A DNA stretch of 64,000 nucleotides from Dolomedes plantarius (taxonomy: Eukaryota; Arthropoda; Arachnida; Araneae; Dolomedidae): NCBI GenBank assembly GCA_907164885.2, contig OU015493.1, positions 49,329,390-49,393,389 on the forward strand. Direction: 5' to 3'. Under the pieces are notes generated by a model. It was not told where the DNA came from and did no database searches. It saw nothing but the letters and a program-made list of their open reading frames with translations. A program made the position numbers and the translations under genes. Shown here piece after piece: positions 33,240 through 47,969 of this stretch (its first letter is position 1; each line of letters opens with the position of its first letter).

Positions 33240-34520
33240 ATGTACAAACACGTTATAAACTATATTAAATCCTGTACTCAGTGTTGCGAGAAGAGAGGTT
33301 ACAGGGCAAATCAAAAGGCCCCTTTACAAAGAATGGAAATTGCTAATCGCCCGATTGAGAGGATAGGAATGGATGCAATGGGTCCCCTTCCCTTAACTGA
33401 GTCAGGAAACAGATTTATTATAGTAATTAATGACTATTTTACACGTTGGGTTGAAGCTTACCCTGTTAAAGACTTAAAGACTGGTACAATTTGTTCTGTA
33501 CTCGAGCAGTACATTTGCAGACATGGGGTTCCTGAACACCTCATTACTGATAGAGGGAGTTCTTTTATGTCAGAGGGAATTAAGAAGGTGTATAATAAAT
33601 TATGCATAGTGAAACATACCACTACCAGTTATCACCCTAGCTCCGATGGTCTAGTAGAGAGAGTAAATTCAACGATTATAAATGCTTTGAAACATTTGGT
33701 AGATGATGCGGATAGTAATTGGGATAATCAGTTGCATTTTGCATTATTAGCCTATAGAACAGCGTGGCATTCTACTTTAAAAGACACCCCTGCCCACTTA
33801 GCGTATGGAAGGGATTTAACTCTCCCTGTTGATTTAATTACAAACTCCCCTAGGCCATCTTACACAGACCATAGAGATTACTCTGAGGATTTAGAACTAA
33901 ATTTACAAAACGCGTTCAAAATAGTAAAAGATAACTTAATTAAAGCTGCAGAGAAACAAGAATACAATAGAAATAAAACAGCTACTAATAAAGGTATTAT
34001 TGTCGGTGACTTGGTGCTGCTATATACTCCTGTAGTAAAGCCTGGTCAGTCCAAAAAATTCACTAATTTCAATAAAGGTCCCTATAGAGTTAAAGAGCAG
34101 AAGAGCCCAGTAAACTTTGTAATTCAACATATAAACAACCCTAACGATACCCAACTAATTCACGTTGACAGGTTAACTAAGCTACACAATAGACTAACTT
34201 TCCCTTCTCTACCTTCGGATAATGTTATTAATAATATGGATAGTTCCTCTCAATCTCAGGATGAGAGGGTACCCTTAATTTCCCCTGTCAATGATAACTT
34301 CAAATTTAGGAGACCCCATTAGTTTAAAATATTTTATAATTCCTCACTTTTAAATACGCAGAGTAATCCTTCTCCGACACCAGAAAACCCCAGTACGCAG
34401 TCCAACACCCCGATTATGTCAAATACTCAAGTGTCTACTTCAGGTGGAAATGGTTGTAACCAACCGAAGAGATACGATTTACGCCCTCGAAACACGAGAG
34501 GTTTTGTGGTTAAACCATAA
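33240..34520 (+). pseudogene. Gypsy-2 pol, third part: integrase core and C-terminus
   Basis: Continues in frame after the TGA. The zinc site is completed by SCTQCC (C12, C15 from the Met at 33240). The catalytic triad is D45 (GMDAMGPL), D104 (LITDRGSSF) and E140 (SSDGLVERVN), with 35 residues between the last two. The C-terminal region has a GPY/F-like segment (NKGPYRVKEQ). An in-frame TAG lies at 34320-34322. The same frame then runs on to TAA at 34518-34520 and ends with RYDLRPRNTRGF, a basic motif common at the C-terminus of such pol proteins. The true end is therefore probably 34520 and the TAG a mutation. Confidence 0.9.
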
Positions 34521-35100
34521 ATTCTTAATGATTTTGTTAATTAATGTTAAAAAAATTTTCTTTGCATTTTGTATTCATGTTTAGTTATTAAGTTTGACAA
34601 ATTTTTTTTGCATCATGTGTTCTTTTTTGGTAAATAATTTTTACATTTTGTGTATCATGTATTACTATTCTGTTAATTAAGGTTAACACATTTTTTGACA
34701 ATTTTTGCAATTTAAATAAAACTTGCTGTTTTAGTGCTGCAGAAATGCACTAGTTTTACCGACTTTATTTTTGGTAATTTTTTGTTTGGCTCAAAGTTGA
34801 GCGAGTTTTATGTTTGTTTTGCTGTGAACAACGATCTTACATTTGCTAGTTGGCTGGAGCATACGTTGTTGTAGTAATTTGGTTAAGTTGTATGCTAAGT
34901 TTTCACTGTGCTCATTATCATTTTTATGTACTGTATAGTGTGTTCTGTGTTATCACGACCCGGGTCTGTCCGTCTTTATATGTCAAAGGTTCTCAATATT
35001 AGTAATTTTCTGTGTAATTTTCTGCTCGATTATCTGGTTTAATTGTTCTATTGTATTCTGTGTCCGAAAGAATTTTTTTTTGTTCCAAAAACAATTTATC
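34521..35100 (+). other. Gypsy-2 3' untranslated region
   Basis: T-rich DNA between the pol end and the polypurine tract. No envelope frame fits here. Confidence 0.7.
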
Positions 35101-35118
35101 AGGGAGAAGGAGATATTT
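35101..35118 (+). promoter_or_regulatory. Gypsy-2 polypurine tract
   Basis: AGGGAGAAGGAGATATTT directly precedes the 3' LTR, as expected for the plus-strand primer. Confidence 0.75.
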
Positions 35119-35591
35119 TGTGATGTAGGTAAAATACACTTAATAAATAAGATGATAGCATATAATTAATATATAACGCGCGTAGTAATGTCTGTCTTCA
35201 AAGATATTTGCATTGTTAAAACTCTGTAAGCCTCTACTCAACTTGTTCCAACTAGCGGCGATCCAATTTTTAATTGCTTGATTATTACTGAAGATTATTA
35301 GAAAAAGGTGCGCAATTTTTTTGATAATGGGAGGTAGCATGAGAGTATATTAAAATATTGGATCACGGCTAGCACTAATATTTGATTCCTTAACTTTACT
35401 AATAATTTATAATTAAATAACTAAATATGACTGTAACATTTATGTGCATCTCATTCTTTTACTTGTTAAAGTGGCTGGTATATTGTTTTTTTATTGTTTT
35501 TTTTCGGTGGCTGGTATATATTCAACATAGTTAATTATTAATTTTAGAGTGTTTTATTTTTGTTTTTTCAATTAATAGTAAATTTTGTATT

Positions 35592-35825
35592 ATGAACCCA
35601 AACCCTTGTGTAAGCTGGGCTGGTAGGCAATGTAACGAGATCTTCGCCATTTTCACAGTATTTTCACAGCACATACCCAGGACTACACCGGATAAAGGGA
35701 TTAACAAAAGTATCCATTTCAAGAAACAACCTCTTTTTGCAGCTGGCCAAGAGATAAGCGAAACAACCGTTTTGATGAGGGGTAGGCGCATGGATACGCC
35801 TGAGATAGACAAGCGCTGCGTGTAA
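35592..35825 (+). CDS. Hypothetical 77-aa frame in the Gypsy-2 3' LTR
   Basis: Counterpart of 28113-28346, with Val and Thr at the two variable positions. No known domain, signal peptide or membrane segment. Confidence 0.25.
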   Translation: MNPNPCVSWAGRQCNEIFAIFTVFSQHIPRTTPDKGINKSIHFKKQPLFAAGQEISETTVLMRGRRMDTPEIDKRCV

Positions 35826-35873
35826 TCCCCGAGTTTTAAAAAAGAAAATCCCAATTTAATACAAGATCAAAGT

Positions 35874-36254
35874 TTGGAAAATAAAATACTATACTGCCTA
35901 TCAATTTATAATTCAAGACCCTCAAATTCTGTTGGTCCGGATTTCCCTGTTAAAATCAAGGAGCGAAGACGTACTCATTTTCACCCACGAGTAGCCATAC
36001 AAAGGGGTGAGAAGGTCATCCAATGGAGATTTTTGGAGGGGGGGAGTGAGTTTTTTTCGGCAGGCTCTCTTTCTGGCTGGATCGGCGACTTTGAAAAGTG
36101 GGGAGCCTTCAACTCTACTAGCCGAGAGATGCAAGTTGGATCTGGAGATGATTCGATTTTAGCCCGAGCGTGCCCTAGATGTCTGAGGAAGGGAAGAAAG
36201 ACTCGCTTGACCATAAGACCTGGTGGCCCATTCCCTTTTAAATTCTGCTATTGA
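35874..36254 (+). CDS. Hypothetical 126-aa LTR-encoded frame
   Basis: Starts MENKILYCLSIYNSRPSN. The first half is basic (KIKERRRTHFHPR), the middle rich in Gly, Ser and Trp (GGSEFFSAGSLSGWIGDFEKWG), and the end carries one CxxC pair and basic residues (ACPRCLRKGRKTRL) before FPFKFCY. The 5' LTR copy is broken by one T. It overlaps the GC-rich part of the LTR, which could instead be the core promoter. I know no relative; an accessory protein and chance are both possible. Confidence 0.3.
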   Translation: MENKILYCLSIYNSRPSNSVGPDFPVKIKERRRTHFHPRVAIQRGEKVIQWRFLEGGSEFFSAGSLSGWIGDFEKWGAFNSTSREMQVGSGDDSILARACPRCLRKGRKTRLTIRPGGPFPFKFCY

Positions 36255-37037
36255 AGACGGTACCGTCCCCCTTTTTTTATTCATTCGCTGCAGCTTTAAA
36301 CATGTTTTTCCTTAATTTTTTTTATTTTATTTAACTTAATTATCAATGAATTAAAATATTTGGTTACCAGCCACTTACGCGAACTTGTTTAAATTAAATT
36401 ATATTGTGAAAGGTGCTGTTGATGAAAAGTAGAGGAGAGTAGATCCTCAGTGTGTAATCTGCCTATAGGCAGAGTAATCTTAATAGCCGTACAACGTTCA
36501 AATACATTATTTTAATTTTCTTTGGTATAGATTTTGTCATGTCATTCGGTTGCCTCGTAGTTTTTCCTTCGTTCCATTTTAGGTAATTTTATTTCAGCTT
36601 TCTTTTTTCAATGAACTATTTTCAAGTTAATTTAAAATAATTTTCATGATTCAACCCTCTACAGCAGGGGCATTAGCAAACGAATCAGGTATTTCATTTT
36701 AATGGGTTACACAACCCGCTTATCACAACCCGCATCCTTAAAAGGTACTAACCACGACGCAAGTGAATTAATAAGTTTCATGTAACCTTTTTTTTTTTAA
36801 ACACCTCTAAGAGTGTATGTAAGCTTTAACAATCTTAACAATTTATTTTAATTTAACTCTCCCCGTTATAACGTTTTAAAAACGTAACAGTATGAGCATT
36901 GAATACTGATATCAATTTTTTTAATTATCGATAATTTAATTTCTGTCACATAAAATATTTTGTTAGATATTTTTTTTTATTATTTCCAATGGCACATTAA
37001 ACAAAAACAATTGAACATCAAAAAGACAACAATAAAT

Positions 37038-37318
37038 CTATAAATGAAAGCGAGCAATCCAGTACCGTTCCCAGATTGATGTCCGAGGAAGAGCAGGACA
37101 TCTGGACAGGTGAGGCAAGTCCATTTCCTCGTGAAGATCACACAAGGTACAAATAGGATCAGGAACCACGTTGATGCTACATAGATGATTACGCAGGCAA
37201 TCGTGGCCAGATATCAGACGAAACATGGTGACAGATTTCCTTCTAGGCCACCGAGGAACATTAAGAATCTGATTAAGCCATGGCTTATTAAGGTTGCGAT
37301 TTTTGAGTTCTTCGCAAA
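37038..37318 (-). pseudogene. LINE (non-LTR retrotransposon) ORF2 3' fragment
   Basis: The minus strand reads FRLISGHDCLRNHLCSINVV followed by PDPICTLCDLHEEMDLPHLSRCPAL. This is the Cys/His-rich end of ORF2 in Jockey-like LINEs, CTLC...HL..C, after the RNase-H-like region. Only about 90 residues are present, as expected of a 5'-truncated insertion. The polyA tail is not clear. Confidence 0.72.
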
Positions 37319-38940
37319 AAAAATCCCCTAATATGCTCTTTAATTGTTAGATATATTCTTAGATATATTTTGTTATATACTTATCATATCTTCTTACGGC
37401 TCTCTACAACTCTCTATTAAGCAATGTGGCCCTCATCAAATGTCTGGTTGTACAGGCCTATTCTATAGAAATCCATATAAAAAATTACTTGATTTCTTAG
37501 CTACGTTATCTAGCCCTGCGTTAATCAAAACAGACCGGCAACAGTGTTCCATACACCCTCACCTCCAGTTACGGTACGCTAACAATAGCGCTGTACAGAA
37601 TAGAATGATGAACAAGTTATTCAATGAGATACACGTTTTAATTAAAAACCATGTGAGTGTATGAATCATATTTTGTTCTATATTAGAACATGATATCTGA
37701 AATTTGCCGTTGCGCGCAATCTATTAACAGAGAAACTCTGAAAGAAACTTATGAAGAATTTGACCGTGGAGCAATATAAGTGATTTTTTACCATGTTTTT
37801 ATTAACTCGCTTTCTTGTTTGTGTGTGTGTTTGTCCAGTACAAATCTTGCAATTGATTTTTAACTAACTTCCCAACTAGCTTGACATTTGAAACTTTTAG
37901 AATAGCTCAGAACAATGCATTATTTTAATACTTTTAGCCATCTTTAAGCAGTTTTGAATTCATTTTCAGTAAATTTTATTTTGTAGACTGGTGCAGCCAA
38001 ATATAGGCCGGGACGGGAAAGAAAAGTTAAACGCAAGTTAACTTCCAATTAACTTCATTTTCTTTCAATTTGATGGGATAATTTATCAAAAAAATTTTAA
38101 AAAAGTATTTATTAATACATAGAATTGTCAAGTTTATATGATTCAACAGGAATTTTAAAAATACGGTATATAAAATTGTAATGGGTGTTTAATTTTTTTG
38201 GAGAATACCGCAATAACTATAATTGTTTATTCGTGTACTTAAAATGGTTATGGTCAAGGTAGTTAATTTTGGGTGTGTGGCCAATACAGAACTCATTCAA
38301 ATACTACCTGATTGCTTGACCAATTAATCTCATATTTTTTGATTGCGTTGTGTTTCAAAATAATATAAATCGTCTGATTGAACTTATAATGGATAGATTT
38401 ATTAAAGCAAAACACATAACTAATTCATAACAATACACATCACATTTGCTATATTAAATACCTTATTTAGTCTTATACTTTTAAATATACATTGAATTTC
38501 ATTTTACTCAATTAAATATGGGTAACTTATTCATCATCAATGGTTTTATCAATGAGGTATTATACTAAATACATATTTTTATAATTCGACTTAGCACTAG
38601 TCGCTTAACTCTGGTAATATTTAATTAACTATGGATGAGAGGTAATCAGGCAAACACTGAATTGTGGGATCAATAATGAACTGCCACACGTACCTTCACT
38701 TACTTTATTTTTCAGTTGTAAATAGCGGCACGCGTCTTGAATCACGTCGTACATCAATCGGCTAAGGTTCAGGCTGGGTGGTCGGCGGGCTGCTGCTATC
38801 GGGGCCGGCATTCATTAGGTCCCTTGGGAGATGGTTCTCATTCTATGGCGTATGGTTAACTGCCGGGACTCGCCTCCTTCCACCATCAATCTATCATTTG
38901 TCTGAGCAGGGCTATCATCAAGTCTCTGGATTCTTAGTTC
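37319..38940. other. AT-rich stretch with a dispersed repeat
   Basis: 37775-37885 is the inverse of 22011-22125 (shared CTTTCTTGTTTGTGTGTGTG and GTCCAGTACAAATCTTGCAA in modified form). Around 38700-38830 there is a GC-rich patch of unknown nature. No gene is supported. Confidence 0.5.
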
Positions 38941-39540
38941 ATCTTTTCTAGTCAAAAAAATTCTCCTTCCCTAATCTTTATCTTGCTTCTTTTTATATCT
39001 TTTCCTTCCGTAACTAAATTCCTCCTATTTTTTTTCGATTGGACCATTATTTTTTCTGGAAGCTTCTATCCCGCCCTGCTGAAGGCGTGTCTCATCATCT
39101 CAATATCACTACTTTTCTCGGCACTACATTTGATCTTTTCCGCTGTCATATGCTTACGAGTTCTTATTATCTCGGCTATGTCATCGTTATCTTCCTTGCC
39201 CCTTTTGTTCATTTGTTATATACATTCGCACATCTTCCTTTGATGTTTGTTAAACCGTGCCCCTCCATCATTATTCACCCACATCTGTAATGTGTGTGAT
39301 CTCCTCGCGATGTGTGTTCCATCCTGTAATTGGTTTCAACAGCCTGCTTCTTTTGAACTTGTTTTTTCTTCGATTATCCATTTCCTGTTTTCATCAATAT
39401 CCTGTCTTAACCTCTTTTAAGGTCTATTCTTTCTCCCCTGTTCGTTTCATCTTCGGTCATCTTTTAAAGGTTTGTTTATTATTCTTTTTTTCCATATAAT
39501 GGTCACTCTTTAACCGTGACAAAAATGTTCATTTTATCTT
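38941..39540 (+). repeat. Pyrimidine-rich stretch
   Basis: The plus strand is dominated by T and C over about 600 bases (for example TTCTCCTTCCCTAATC). Overlapping open frames (38983-39243, 39039-39290, 39257-39499) encode only Leu/Ser/Phe/Ile-rich sequence that follows from this bias. I do not regard them as genes. Confidence 0.6.
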
Positions 39541-39749
39541 GTAATTATTAGTACGTTTTAGGTTACTTGATTTCTTTTAGGAATGCCATGCTGATGTTTT
39601 GTTGTATAAGGTTTAAACAGACTTCTGCCAGCAAATACGTATTAGCTGCTTTCGAATGTCTTTTAACACCCATGCCAACTGAACGCGTTACACTCGCAGG
39701 ATTATTTACGAAGAACAAGGACACACAGCTTCATGCTAATTTTACAAGC

Positions 39750-40100
39750 TAGAGTGCCATGGCCCAGTTGGCAAGGGAAGCGGGCCAATCAACTGAACGT
39801 CTCTGGTTCGATGCCCATCGCTACAAATCCATCACCGTGTACACTGATGGCGGATGGTGCGTTTAAAATCTGTCATGACTGCAGAGTCCTCCAAGTTCTC
39901 AAATTTACCTCTGGAGGTGCGGGGTCAAGTATTCCGGTCTCGTCATTTGACTCGGTTAAAAAATTACGGGACCGGCTTGTAGGGTATAATGCTGGCCACC
40001 TATACAGCGCCCCCTTAAATGAATAGCCAGCAGTCTCGGCAATGTATAAATTGTATGGATTAAGTTCCAAAAACAATTGCCGTATGTAACAACAACAAAT
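39750..40100 (+). repeat. tRNA-derived SINE
   Basis: A perfect A box (TGGCCCAGTTGG, 39760-39771) and a good B box (GGTTCGATGCC, 39805-39815) are spaced 33 bases apart, as in a tRNA. The body runs to an A/C-rich end near 40080-40100 (TAACAACAACAAA). The GTCATGACTGCAGAG-type body differs from the SINE at 6180. Confidence 0.7.
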
Positions 40101-40326
40101 TTACATAATACATTGCCAGATTTACTTAAAATTTGTATACAAGTTTTAAATAGCAAATTTTACTTCAAAACCTGTAAAGAGGTTTCCAACGAAATGCCTG
40201 GGTGGGAGTATGCTCTATAGGGTTATGAGAACCAGGTAATTGGTCTCAAAAATATTATTTTTCAGTAGTGAGAATACTATAACAATGTATCTTTCTTTGC
40301 ACAGAGTTCCGTAGAATGGACTACAA

Positions 40327-41038
40327 CAAGGGTGTCCAACCTTTTAGCTTCCTTGGGAAAAATTGAAACAAGACGGATTGTTTTGGGCCACAGAAGAATA
40401 TACCTAACATTAAAAATAGTTGAATAGTAAAACAAAATATAATATATAGTTAACATATTAATTTCATTATAAATTTTATTTATAATTTTAAAGATAATTA
40501 TAGGAGTCACAAAATTGATGTGATATTTGGCATTGAATGTGAGAGATTAATGCATCAATATCTGGGTCAATTGAAATGGTTGCAATTCTCATGGAACTCT
40601 CAAGATTTTCGTACGATATTTTGGTTCTAATTCGATTCTTAGTGTGATTCACTCGTGAAAATAGTTATTCACAGATGTACATGCTTCCAAACAATGATGG
40701 CAGGAAAAACGTATGACTCTGCAGAGAGAGATATTTATGTCTGGGCAGCTATGATTTACAAAGGTTCAAAAATGAGTCTTGATTGAATTTCTCTTTAAGT
40801 TGGACATCAGATTGCAAATCTAGGCTTTCCATTTGAAAATTTGCTGGCAGCATATCTATATCAACCGTAAATGGAGTAGCAATGATGCAAAACAACTGTT
40901 TATTTTTCAACAATGCGGGATCTGTAATGCCCTCCTGCCATTATCACCAAGAAGGGCTATTGATATATTTTTCTCGCTTTGAGCACTCTTTCTGGGCCGC
41001 ATTAATACTTGCATTGGGCCGCGGGTTTGACACCCCTG
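40327..41038 (-). mobile_element. Short hAT element with decayed transposase C-terminus
   Basis: Ends: left CAAGGGTGTCCAACCTTTTA, right (complement) CAGGGGTGTCAAACCCGCGG. Flanks: GACTACAA (40319-40326) and GCCTACAA (41039-41046), an 8-bp duplication with one mismatch. On the minus strand 40520-40720 reads in pieces as the hAT dimerisation region (HHCLEACTSVNNYF, LRIELEPKYRTKILR), related to the GTF2IRD2/EPM2AIP1 type. The element is an internally deleted derivative, different from the hAT at 9493. Confidence 0.8.
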
Positions 41039-41059
41039 GCCTACAACATTCCAATGGGT

Positions 41060-41480
41060 AATAAAAAAAGAATGGAAAAATTCACAGAAATAAAAACTTT
41101 ACATTTTGGAATCGACTGTATATACTTATAATCTAGATATATACTTATAATCTATTTTTTTTCCACTCGGTTTCCAAAATAACATCTCTCGGGTGGCCCA
41201 AGTTACTTGCGAGGCAACTGCCGAAGCCGTTCTCTAAAGTTTTTCAGCAGGTGGTGGCCGAATGGCTAGATCGCTGGCATTCGGTTCAGATCCTTTGGGT
41301 TCGAGTCCAACTGTTGTCATTGATATTTGTAGCCGTTAGGAATCGCCTTCAATTATTGACCGCCTTCAGTAGGTCTCGGTCTAATTAGCCCACGTCTAGC
41401 AAAAACTTGACCGCAGCGCTCCAAACCAAACCAATCAGTATGTTGTCATCTCTGGGAGAATAGCGTCGATTTCACCACGT
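41060..41480 (-). pseudogene. Transposase 3' fragment split by a SINE
   Basis: Second copy of the sequence at 7971-8250: GCAACTGCCGAAGCCGTTCTC lies before the SINE and, after it, TGTCATCTCTGGGAGAATAGCG continues where the other copy has the equivalent sequence without interruption. The minus strand reads NFRERLRQL and RGEIDAILPEM. Confidence 0.55.
41248..41440 (+). repeat. tRNA-derived SINE (tRNA-Leu/Ser-like head)
   Basis: A box TGGCCGAATGG (41255-41265) and a perfect B box GGTTCGAGTCC (41298-41308). The start GTGGTGGCCGAATGGCTAGA resembles class II tRNAs. The body is about 110 bases long and ends near CAAACCAAACCAATC. It sits inside the transposase fragment. Confidence 0.72.
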
Positions 41481-41532
41481 GTGAACATTTTTTTTCAGAC
41501 GACAAGTGATTTTTTTTTAATTTTAAAACTTT

Positions 41533-43100
<1,568 letters not shown>

Positions 43101-43884
43101 TACAGTAGAGCCCCGATTATCCGCGAGTGCCGTGAAAAATAATTTTAATTACGAACCTCAAAACGACCAATTTTAATTTTTCCATATCAACTTACAAGGA
43201 AAATACAATAGACCCTGTACGGTGGTGTACTATGTTTAAGGGGGCACACCACCTCTAAAACTTCAAAAAATCGATTTTTGGTTTTTGCTATATTCTGATT
43301 TTGGGGACATTTCTGAACAATATGCAAAAACCGCATAAAAAAATTCGCGTTATTTTTCGAGTTATGAGAGTTTATGTAAATCTGACTTTTGGCATGGCCA
43401 TGTATATTCGAACTTTAACTTCAGTTTTCTCAAATATGTAAGTTTTTGGATTACGCGCACTGTTACTGACAAACTATGTGTGCTAGGCACACAACATTTT
43501 TATCATATTTGTATTTTAAGCTTCTTTACAAACTAAAACCAAAAAAATATAAATAAATTTGTAAAAAAAAATTTACACTTGAAAATGTTTTAAAAATTCC
43601 TAAATTTTTACAAATTTTATGTATATTTTTTAATTTAAACTATATTTTTTGTATATTTTTTGGTTTTACATGAAACTTGAGTATATTATTAATTTAATTT
43701 GACAAAAAAAAAGTTTCGGTATACATATTTCTTAATTTTATAATGCGCGAAACATCCAAGGATGTTTTTCCCTTTTTAGTAATGTGTACATTTAAAAATA
43801 AAATCTAAAAATTATTTATGGATTTACAAGTTGTATTTTTGCATAAAATATAACGAAAGAATTGCAATTTTGATATAAAACAAA

Positions 43885-43888
<4 letters not shown>

Positions 43889-43961
<73 letters not shown>
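43889..43961. repeat. (TA)n microsatellite at Tc1 left end
   Basis: TA repeat that ends exactly at the first base of a Tc1 terminal sequence (CACTCATGGACA). Confidence 0.96.
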
Positions 43962-43964
<3 letters not shown>

Positions 43965-44472
43965 TCATGGACAAAAAAAAGCGTACCAAGAAATAATTGC
44001 GGGATCGTAACGAAAGTTGCAATGAAGGTACATGTCGGGGAGATATGCAAATGATTAGAAATGCAGCGTGATTGCGCATTACGTATAGCCGGTAGAGGGC
44101 GTTGAACATCGTACTCTGTGGAGTATAAAACAGATAACCAAAGCTTGTTTGAGTGTGCAAATTTTCATTTACAAAGGAATAGCTGAGATAGACATGCCAT
44201 TACGCCGTGTTCGAAGACAATATAAGCAGCTGTCGCAGTTTGAGAGGGGGAGAATCGTCGGGATGATGGAAGCTGGGTGGTCAGCTAGGGGAGTAGCTCG
44301 TCAATTAGGCCGCTCTGATTGTGTTGTGAGGAGGTGTTGGGACCAGTGGACCCGAGAGATGTCATGTACACGAAGACCAGGCTCAGGACGCCCTCGATAC
44401 ACCAGTCGTCGAGAAGACCGCCACATCGTAAGAAATGCACGCGTACAGCCAACTGCTTCATCGGCCGCCATC
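43962..44472 (+). mobile_element. Tc1-like transposon, 3'-truncated
   Basis: Left end CACTCATGGACAAAAAAAAG after TA, then a 230-base leader and the transposase start. No matching right end (TGTCCATGAGTG) was found up to 45600, so the element is cut at about 44472. Confidence 0.75.
44194..44472 (+). pseudogene. Tc1 transposase N-terminus (truncated)
   Basis: Starts MPLRRVRRQYKQLSQFERGR. A paired-like helix-turn-helix (IVGMMEAGWSARGVARQLG, then VVRRCWDQW) is followed by the GRPR AT-hook-like box (GSGRPRYTS) and REDRHIVRNA of the second helix-turn-helix. After TASSAAI the frame runs into unrelated sequence, so the DDE domain is missing. The 93 residues are intact and could only bind DNA. The alternative start at 44149 adds 15 residues without family support. 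Confidence 0.82.
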
Positions 44473-44746
44473 CATCGGCCAATGTACTATCCTCAAGATC
44501 CGAACTAGTAATCTTCAATGTACATGAATGTAATCAATAGCCATATGGCAAAGACCCAAAGTCCATTAAAGTTCCTTCCTTCTATAATTAATAAACTTAA
44601 TGATCATTAAGAAATTTTGTCATTCTCTGTCTTTACTTTTTGCAGCACTACATGTAATGCAATTCTCCATTGTTCATCATGGTCAGTCATCTTGCCACAA
44701 ACATGTTGGTAATTGCACAACTAAATAAGTTTAATATGACAATATA
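44473..44746. other. Non-coding remainder between two nested elements
   Basis: I recognise nothing in this stretch. It belongs either to the Tc1 insertion event or to the TTAA-flanked element. Confidence 0.4.
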
Positions 44747-45514
44747 AAGTGGTACCTCGACTTACGAGTGTCTCGGCTTACGAGTTTTTCGAGATACGAG
44801 CATTCTCTCGGTAGATTTTTTGCTTCGAGTTACGAGCTAAAATTAGGGTTACGAGCAAGCGTCAGATATCGCACCGCTAGTTTGAGCAGCGAATGCCATG
44901 TTACGGGCTCATCAAATGAGAACACAAGAAGCATATAATATTTACAACCTTTATTTAAAATTATTATACAATTGTATAATATTATACTAAGACTACTATC
45001 CAGTCTTAAACCGAGAGATTGGGTTCTGAGAAAACGTTTTTCGGATTCTCAGAAATAAGAATCTGGACATTACAGCCAGAGTTAATGATGCAACAATCGT
45101 CCAGCTTCCGTGTCTCACTCGTTCGCGTTAAGAGAGTAGCTGGTCATAAAAGCGAAAGTCAGGAAAGCGGGGCGAAAAGATCAAAAATCAAGATTTAATT
45201 TTTCAGTTCAAACTTTCTCCTCCTCTTCCATCAGCATCTTCAAGTCTGATCTCCAAGGTAAATGTTGTACATTACACTTAATAAAACAACTTTATTGCAG
45301 TACATTCTATTGTATTGTGTTTTTATTCGTCGTTTATAAGCACGTTTTTCTTATTTAAACACATGTAACAAAAAAATTGCGGTGTATTGGGGGAGCCCGG
45401 AACGAATTAATGGCATTTCCATTCACTTGAATGGGGAAAATTGATTCGAGATACGTGTATTTCGAGTTACGAGCTAAGTCATGGAACGAATTAAACTCGT
45501 AAGCTGAGGTACCA

Positions 45515-45517
<3 letters not shown>
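44747..45517. mobile_element. pogo-type MITE
   Basis: 771 bp. Ends: left AAGTGGTACCTCGACTTACG, right (complement) CAGTGGTACCTCAGCTTACG. TA on both sides (44745-44746, 45518-45519). The subterminal regions carry repeated TTACGAG and GAGATACG words in both orientations. It has no transposase. The CAGTGGTACCTC end is a well-known pogo-type terminus. Confidence 0.82.

Positions 45518-45559
<42 letters not shown>
45518..45559. repeat. (TA)n microsatellite at MITE right end
   Basis: TA tract that begins with the MITE's right TA target duplication. Confidence 0.93.
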
Positions 45560-45563
<4 letters not shown>

Positions 45564-45640
45564 TATTAGACTTTCAGTATCTCAAATTTGATCATGTTTA
45601 CTGTCATTTCAGTATAGTCAAATATAGTGTGCCCCCTTAA

Positions 45641-46046
45641 GAAAATAAGCACAGTGCACTGTAAATAATACAACATAAATTTAATAGTAAGGCACTGTTT
45701 GCCATAGTAAACTCCGCTTGTTTCAGTGCAGGAGCTCCGTGCTAGACCGATGCAAAGTTTGTTCATGCATTCTTGCCGCTAGAGGGCGTACATAGACAAA
45801 TGGGTGGAGGCATTTCGACATACTTTACGCAACAGACCCTAGAGTGCGAATGTCGAAAATTATGCAGTACATTCTCTGATCATTGACCTTGGCGACCCGA
45901 GCGGGCGAGTTCGCTCTGTGAAGTTCTACCGCCTGCCAGAGGTCTCAGTCGTCAGTAAGCGTGCTAATCGATCAGTCGTGTTTTATGTTTCTTTGTCAGT
46001 GCTCAAGTTTAGTGTTTAGTTAGTTCCTGAAATTGTGTAATACATA
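45641..46046 (+). promoter_or_regulatory. Tigger 5' region upstream of the transposase
   Basis: About 400 bases, GC-richer than the surroundings between 45860 and 45950 (GGCGACCCGAGCGGGCGAG), directly upstream of the transposase start. It probably held the promoter and 5' untranslated region. No TATA box is obvious. Confidence 0.4.
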
Positions 46047-47632
<1,586 letters not shown>

Positions 47633-47969
47633 CTGAACGCTTTTTGTACATGCAGTATGTATGTAATGTTTTTTGTTTACCGTTCTTTATATTAGTGATT
47701 TAGACATAGAGCAAATGTTTCTGCTGTACTGTACATATATATGTATTTTAAAAGTTTTATTATGTGTAAGGTATACATAAGATTCGATTCACAAGAATCG
47801 AACTTTTGAGTGAATGAATTAAAGAAGCTGCTTGAGATATGCTAATTTCGGCATACGCGCTTGGTATAAATACCAAGCAGCTTGATTAATACAGAAGTTG
47901 AAAAAAGGTTGTTAAAGTTGATATATAAGCGAGTTCAGGGAGCTACGATATAAGCAGCTCCAGGTGCTA

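Larger units (their letters stand above)
27640..36889 (+). mobile_element. Gypsy-2: complete Ty3/Gypsy LTR retrotransposon with 1.77-kb LTRs
   Basis: A 9.25-kb element on the plus strand, flanked by a perfect 4-bp target duplication (GTAT at 27636-27639 and 36890-36893). Both LTRs run from TGTGATGTAGG to CGTAACA. The order is LTR, primer site, gag, protease, RT, RNase H, integrase, polypurine tract, LTR. The LTRs differ at roughly two dozen positions over 1.77 kb by eye, so this insertion is older than Gypsy-1. The LTRs are about four times the usual Gypsy length. Frameshifts in gag and RT and a stop in integrase disable it. Confidence 0.95.
35119..36889 (+). repeat. Gypsy-2 3' LTR
   Basis: 1771 bp, partner of 27640-29411. 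In this copy the 126-codon frame (35874-36254) is unbroken. Confidence 0.93.
43240..45636. mobile_element. TTAA-flanked (piggyBac-type) element with nested insertions
   Basis: TTAA on both sides (43236-43239 and 45637-45640). Ends: left GGGGGCACACCACC, right (complement) GGGGGCACACTATA. The first 600 bases and the last 75 are its own sequence; a TA tract, a truncated Tc1 and a pogo-type MITE are nested inside. I found no piggyBac transposase in it. The inverted match is only about ten bases, so the superfamily rests mainly on TTAA. Confidence 0.7.

Noticed and set aside
38983..39499. Overlapping hydrophobic frames resembling membrane proteins
   Set aside because: Leu/Ser/Phe/Ile richness follows from T/C-rich DNA. 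No start context or conserved domain.
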